From assembly GCA_965243625.1 (NCBI GenBank), contig CBDEVI010000002.1, positions 3,100,001 through 3,164,000 on the forward strand: 64,000 bases of DNA, in the 5' to 3' direction. The translations under genes were made by a program, and so were the position numbers. Below the pieces are notes generated by a model. It was given only the letters and a program-made list of their open reading frames with translations. It was not told the origin of the DNA and did not search any database. This document shows, piece after piece, positions 62,153 to 64,000 of the stretch. Numbering within the stretch: position 1 is the first letter of the stretch; the number at the start of each line of letters is the position of its first letter. The stretch is from JAJECS01 sp965243625 (lineage in GTDB: Bacteria; Chloroflexota; UBA11872).

Positions 62153-64000
62153 TCGGCGTCCGGGGCCGCGTCCCGCAGAAGCTCGGCCAGGTGGACCGGG
62201 CGCGGGGCGTCGGGCGTCGCGCCGTCCGAGTCCAGGTGCAGCAGGCAGCCGGGATTGTCGCCGCAGACGAAACGGGCGCCGGTGGACGCGAAGGCGTCCA
62301 GCTTTCGCTGGCGCATGCGGCCGGCCACTTCGGGAAAGTCGAACGAGAACGAGCCGCCGAACCCGCAGCATTCGCCGCTGTAGGGCGCCTCGCGCACGTC
62401 ATAGCCCGCGGCCTCGAGCAGCCGGCGCGTGCCGTCTCCGAGGCCGAGACCGTGACGAGACTGGCAGGCGTCGTGCACGGTCACTGCGCGGCGCGGCTGC
62501 GGCGCGGAGGTGCCGGCGAGCCCATGCTCCTCGACGTAGGTGGCGAAATCGACCAGGCGGCTTGCCGCTGCCTCCGCTCGCTCCCGCCACTCCGGCTCGT
62601 CGGCAAACAGGCGCGGATAGTCGTCGCGGATGGCGCCCAGGCAACTAGTCGACGTGCTGACGACGGTGTCGACGCTGGACTTCTCGATGGCTTCGATGGT
62701 CTGCTTGGCCATCTCACGGGCAGATTCGCGATAGCCGGCGTTGATGGCCGGCAGCCCGCAGCAAGACTCGAAGACGACCGGTGCGACGTCGCCGAGCACT
62801 TGCACGGCCGCTTCCCCAGTTTCCGGCGCGAGCCAGTCGGTGAGACAGCCGGGGAAGTAGGCCACCCGGGCCTGTTCGCCATCCTCGGCGATCAGATTCG
62901 GCAGTCGATCGCGGAAGGGACGCGCCGCCACCGGCGGCAACGGTCGCGCACGCAGCGGCGATCCCGGCAGCCGGCGCGCCAGCGCCTGCGCCCCAGGAAT
63001 TCGGGTGAAGGTGCGCAGGCCCTTCTCGAACGCCCGAGGATCGGCAAGCATCCGCAGCGCCAGCGACTTGAGCCGGTTCTTTGCCGCGCCGTCGTCGACG
63101 GCGCGCGTCCGCACCTCTTGGATCAGCTGGGGAATCGGAATACCGGCGGGACACACCGTGGCGCAGGCGCCGCAGCCCGCGCAGAGCGACTGCGGCCCGG
63201 CCACGTTCTCCATGCCGTGGTGGAACGGCGTGAGCAGCAGGCCGATGGGACCGGTGTAGATGTGGCCCATGGCGTGGCCGCCGACCTGCTGATAGGTCGG
63301 GCAGACGTTCGAGCAGGCCCCGCAGCGCACGCACTGGAGCGCGGTTTGGAACATCGGGTCGCGCCGCATGGCCTCGCGACCGTTGTCGAGCAGCACGACG
63401 TGCACGTCGCGCGGTCCATGGACGCCCAGCGACAGCGACATCTCGATGTCGGCGCTGCGGCTGGGTCCGCTGATGAAGGAGACGTAGCTGGACATGGTCT
63501 GTCCCGTGGCGCTCGCCGGCAGCAAGTCCAGCGTCGCCGCCGCGTCGGTCATGGTGGCGACGAGCTTGTCCACGCCCGCAACCACGATGTGCAACGACGG
63601 CAGGCTGCTGCACAGCCGCGCATTGCCCTCATTGCTCACAAGCATCACGCTGCCGGTGCTGGCCACCAGGGCGTTGGCGCCCGTGATGCCGGCGTCGGCG
63701 GCGATGAACTTGTCGCGCAGGTACTCGCGCGCCGCCCGCACCAGCGTGTCGGGGTCCGGCGGCAGGTCCTGTCCGGTGGCGCTGCCGATCAGCTCGGCCG
63801 CGCGCTCGCGGGTGATGTGCAACGCCGGCGCGACGATGTGCGAGGGCAGCTCGTCCGCGATCTGCACCAGGTACTCGCCCAGGTCGGTCTCGACCACTTC
63901 CAACCCGTCGGCTTCGAGCGCCTGGTTCAGGCCGATCTCCTCGGTGGCCATGGACTTGCTCTTGACGACCATGCGCGCGGACGCATCGCGAAGCAGCTTG
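62149..64000 (-). CDS. LutB-LutA-like fused LUD/iron-sulfur oxidoreductase (5' end outside the window)
   Basis: The open frame continues past 64000, so the N-terminus is missing; 617 codons are seen here. It starts in a LUD domain (VVKSKSMATEEIGLN, VETDLGEY, TGANALVASTGS), then two 4Fe-4S motifs (CVRCGACSNVCP and CAGCGACATVCP). It ends in a LutA/GlcF-like region with two cysteine-rich elements (PGCLTDW with ESCCGLP; HDACQSRHG with ECCGFGGSF). LutA, LutB and LutC usually act together in L-lactate oxidation; here LutB and LutA functions appear joined. The electron acceptor and true substrate are inferred only from the family. It is coupled to the HD gene. Confidence 0.88.
   Translation of the reverse strand, partial: KLLRDASARMVVKSKSMATEEIGLNQALEADGLEVVETDLGEYLVQIADELPSHIVAPALHITRERAAELIGSATGQDLPPDPDTLVRAAREYLRDKFIAADAGITGANALVASTGSVMLVSNEGNARLCSSLPSLHIVVAGVDKLVATMTDAAATLDLLPASATGQTMSSYVSFISGPSRSADIEMSLSLGVHGPRDVHVVLLDNGREAMRRDPMFQTALQCVRCGACSNVCPTYQQVGGHAMGHIYTGPIGLLLTPFHHGMENVAGPQSLCAGCGACATVCPAGIPIPQLIQEVRTRAVDDGAAKNRLKSLALRMLADPRAFEKGLRTFTRIPGAQALARRLPGSPLRARPLPPVAARPFRDRLPNLIAEDGEQARVAYFPGCLTDWLAPETGEAAVQVLGDVAPVVFESCCGLPAINAGYRESAREMAKQTIEAIEKSSVDTVVSTSTSCLGAIRDDYPRLFADEPEWRERAEAAASRLVDFATYVEEHGLAGTSAPQPRRAVTVHDACQSRHGLGLGDGTRRLLEAAGYDVREAPYSGECCGFGGSFSFDFPEVAGRMRQRKLDAFASTGARFVCGDNPGCLLHLDSDGATPDAPRPVHLAELLRDAAPDAE

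Overview
The window is GC-rich bacterial chromosome, about two thirds G+C by eye, with dense coding, many 4-base start/stop overlaps, and frequent GTG and TTG starts. The dipeptide-binding lipoprotein carries a long Glu/Val/Lys-repeat stalk after its lipid-anchor cysteine, and there is an EF-G-like paralogue. Both point to Chloroflexota, possibly an uncultured marine or sponge-associated lineage. That placement is inference; there is no rRNA or tRNA gene here to test it.

Layout. 1-3.9 kb: the 5' end of an EF-G-like GTPase diverges from proB-proA (proline synthesis), followed by a ComEC-type metallo-hydrolase. 3.9-24.4 kb: a catabolic and accessory region with two short-chain dehydrogenases, a coupled trio of amide/peptide hydrolases (M14-like, M20, M14-like), two family-4 glycosidases, two cupins, a complete dipeptide ABC transporter (dppA-B-C-D-F), an aminotransferase, a membrane-dipeptidase homologue, an amidohydrolase, folP and a pterin-binding methyltransferase. 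Dispersed hairpin repeats lie in this part. 24.4-29.6 kb (minus): glycosyltransferase, MraY-like, kinase-like protein and MurF, with the last three translationally coupled. 29.6-32.4 kb (plus): tsaE-tsaB-rimI-tsaD, for t6A tRNA modification. 32.4-56.8 kb (minus): one very long co-directional block: PHP protein, lon, mreB-C-D, PBP2, rodA, thrB, guaA, purD-B-C-S-Q-L-F-M-N-H, glgA. 56.8-64 kb: Nudix, cyclase/formamidase and acetyltransferase genes, an unusual fused ABC permease, an HD phosphohydrolase, and a LutA/LutB-like iron-sulfur oxidoreductase running off the window.

How the genes work together. The pur block supplies every step from PRPP to IMP except the AIR carboxylase (purE/purK), and guaA then makes GMP. 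The block is coupled gene to gene with the rod-shape peptidoglycan machinery. The accessory region reads as uptake of short peptides and breakdown of N-acyl or peptide compounds and glycosides.

Points that most deserve a second look: (1) a kinase fold that has lost its catalytic Asp, wedged between an atypical MraY and MurF; (2) an M14-family protein with all three zinc ligands replaced, coupled to M20 and to an intact M14 paralogue; (3) Lon with Ala at the catalytic-serine position and Ser one residue later; (4) a perfect 37-residue tandem duplication in DppC; (5) a DppB-DppC permease fusion whose second coupling loop is unrecognisable; (6) two strong Shine-Dalgarno sequences placed 5 nt before AUC and AUA codons; (7) an inverted pair of two-hairpin repeats.
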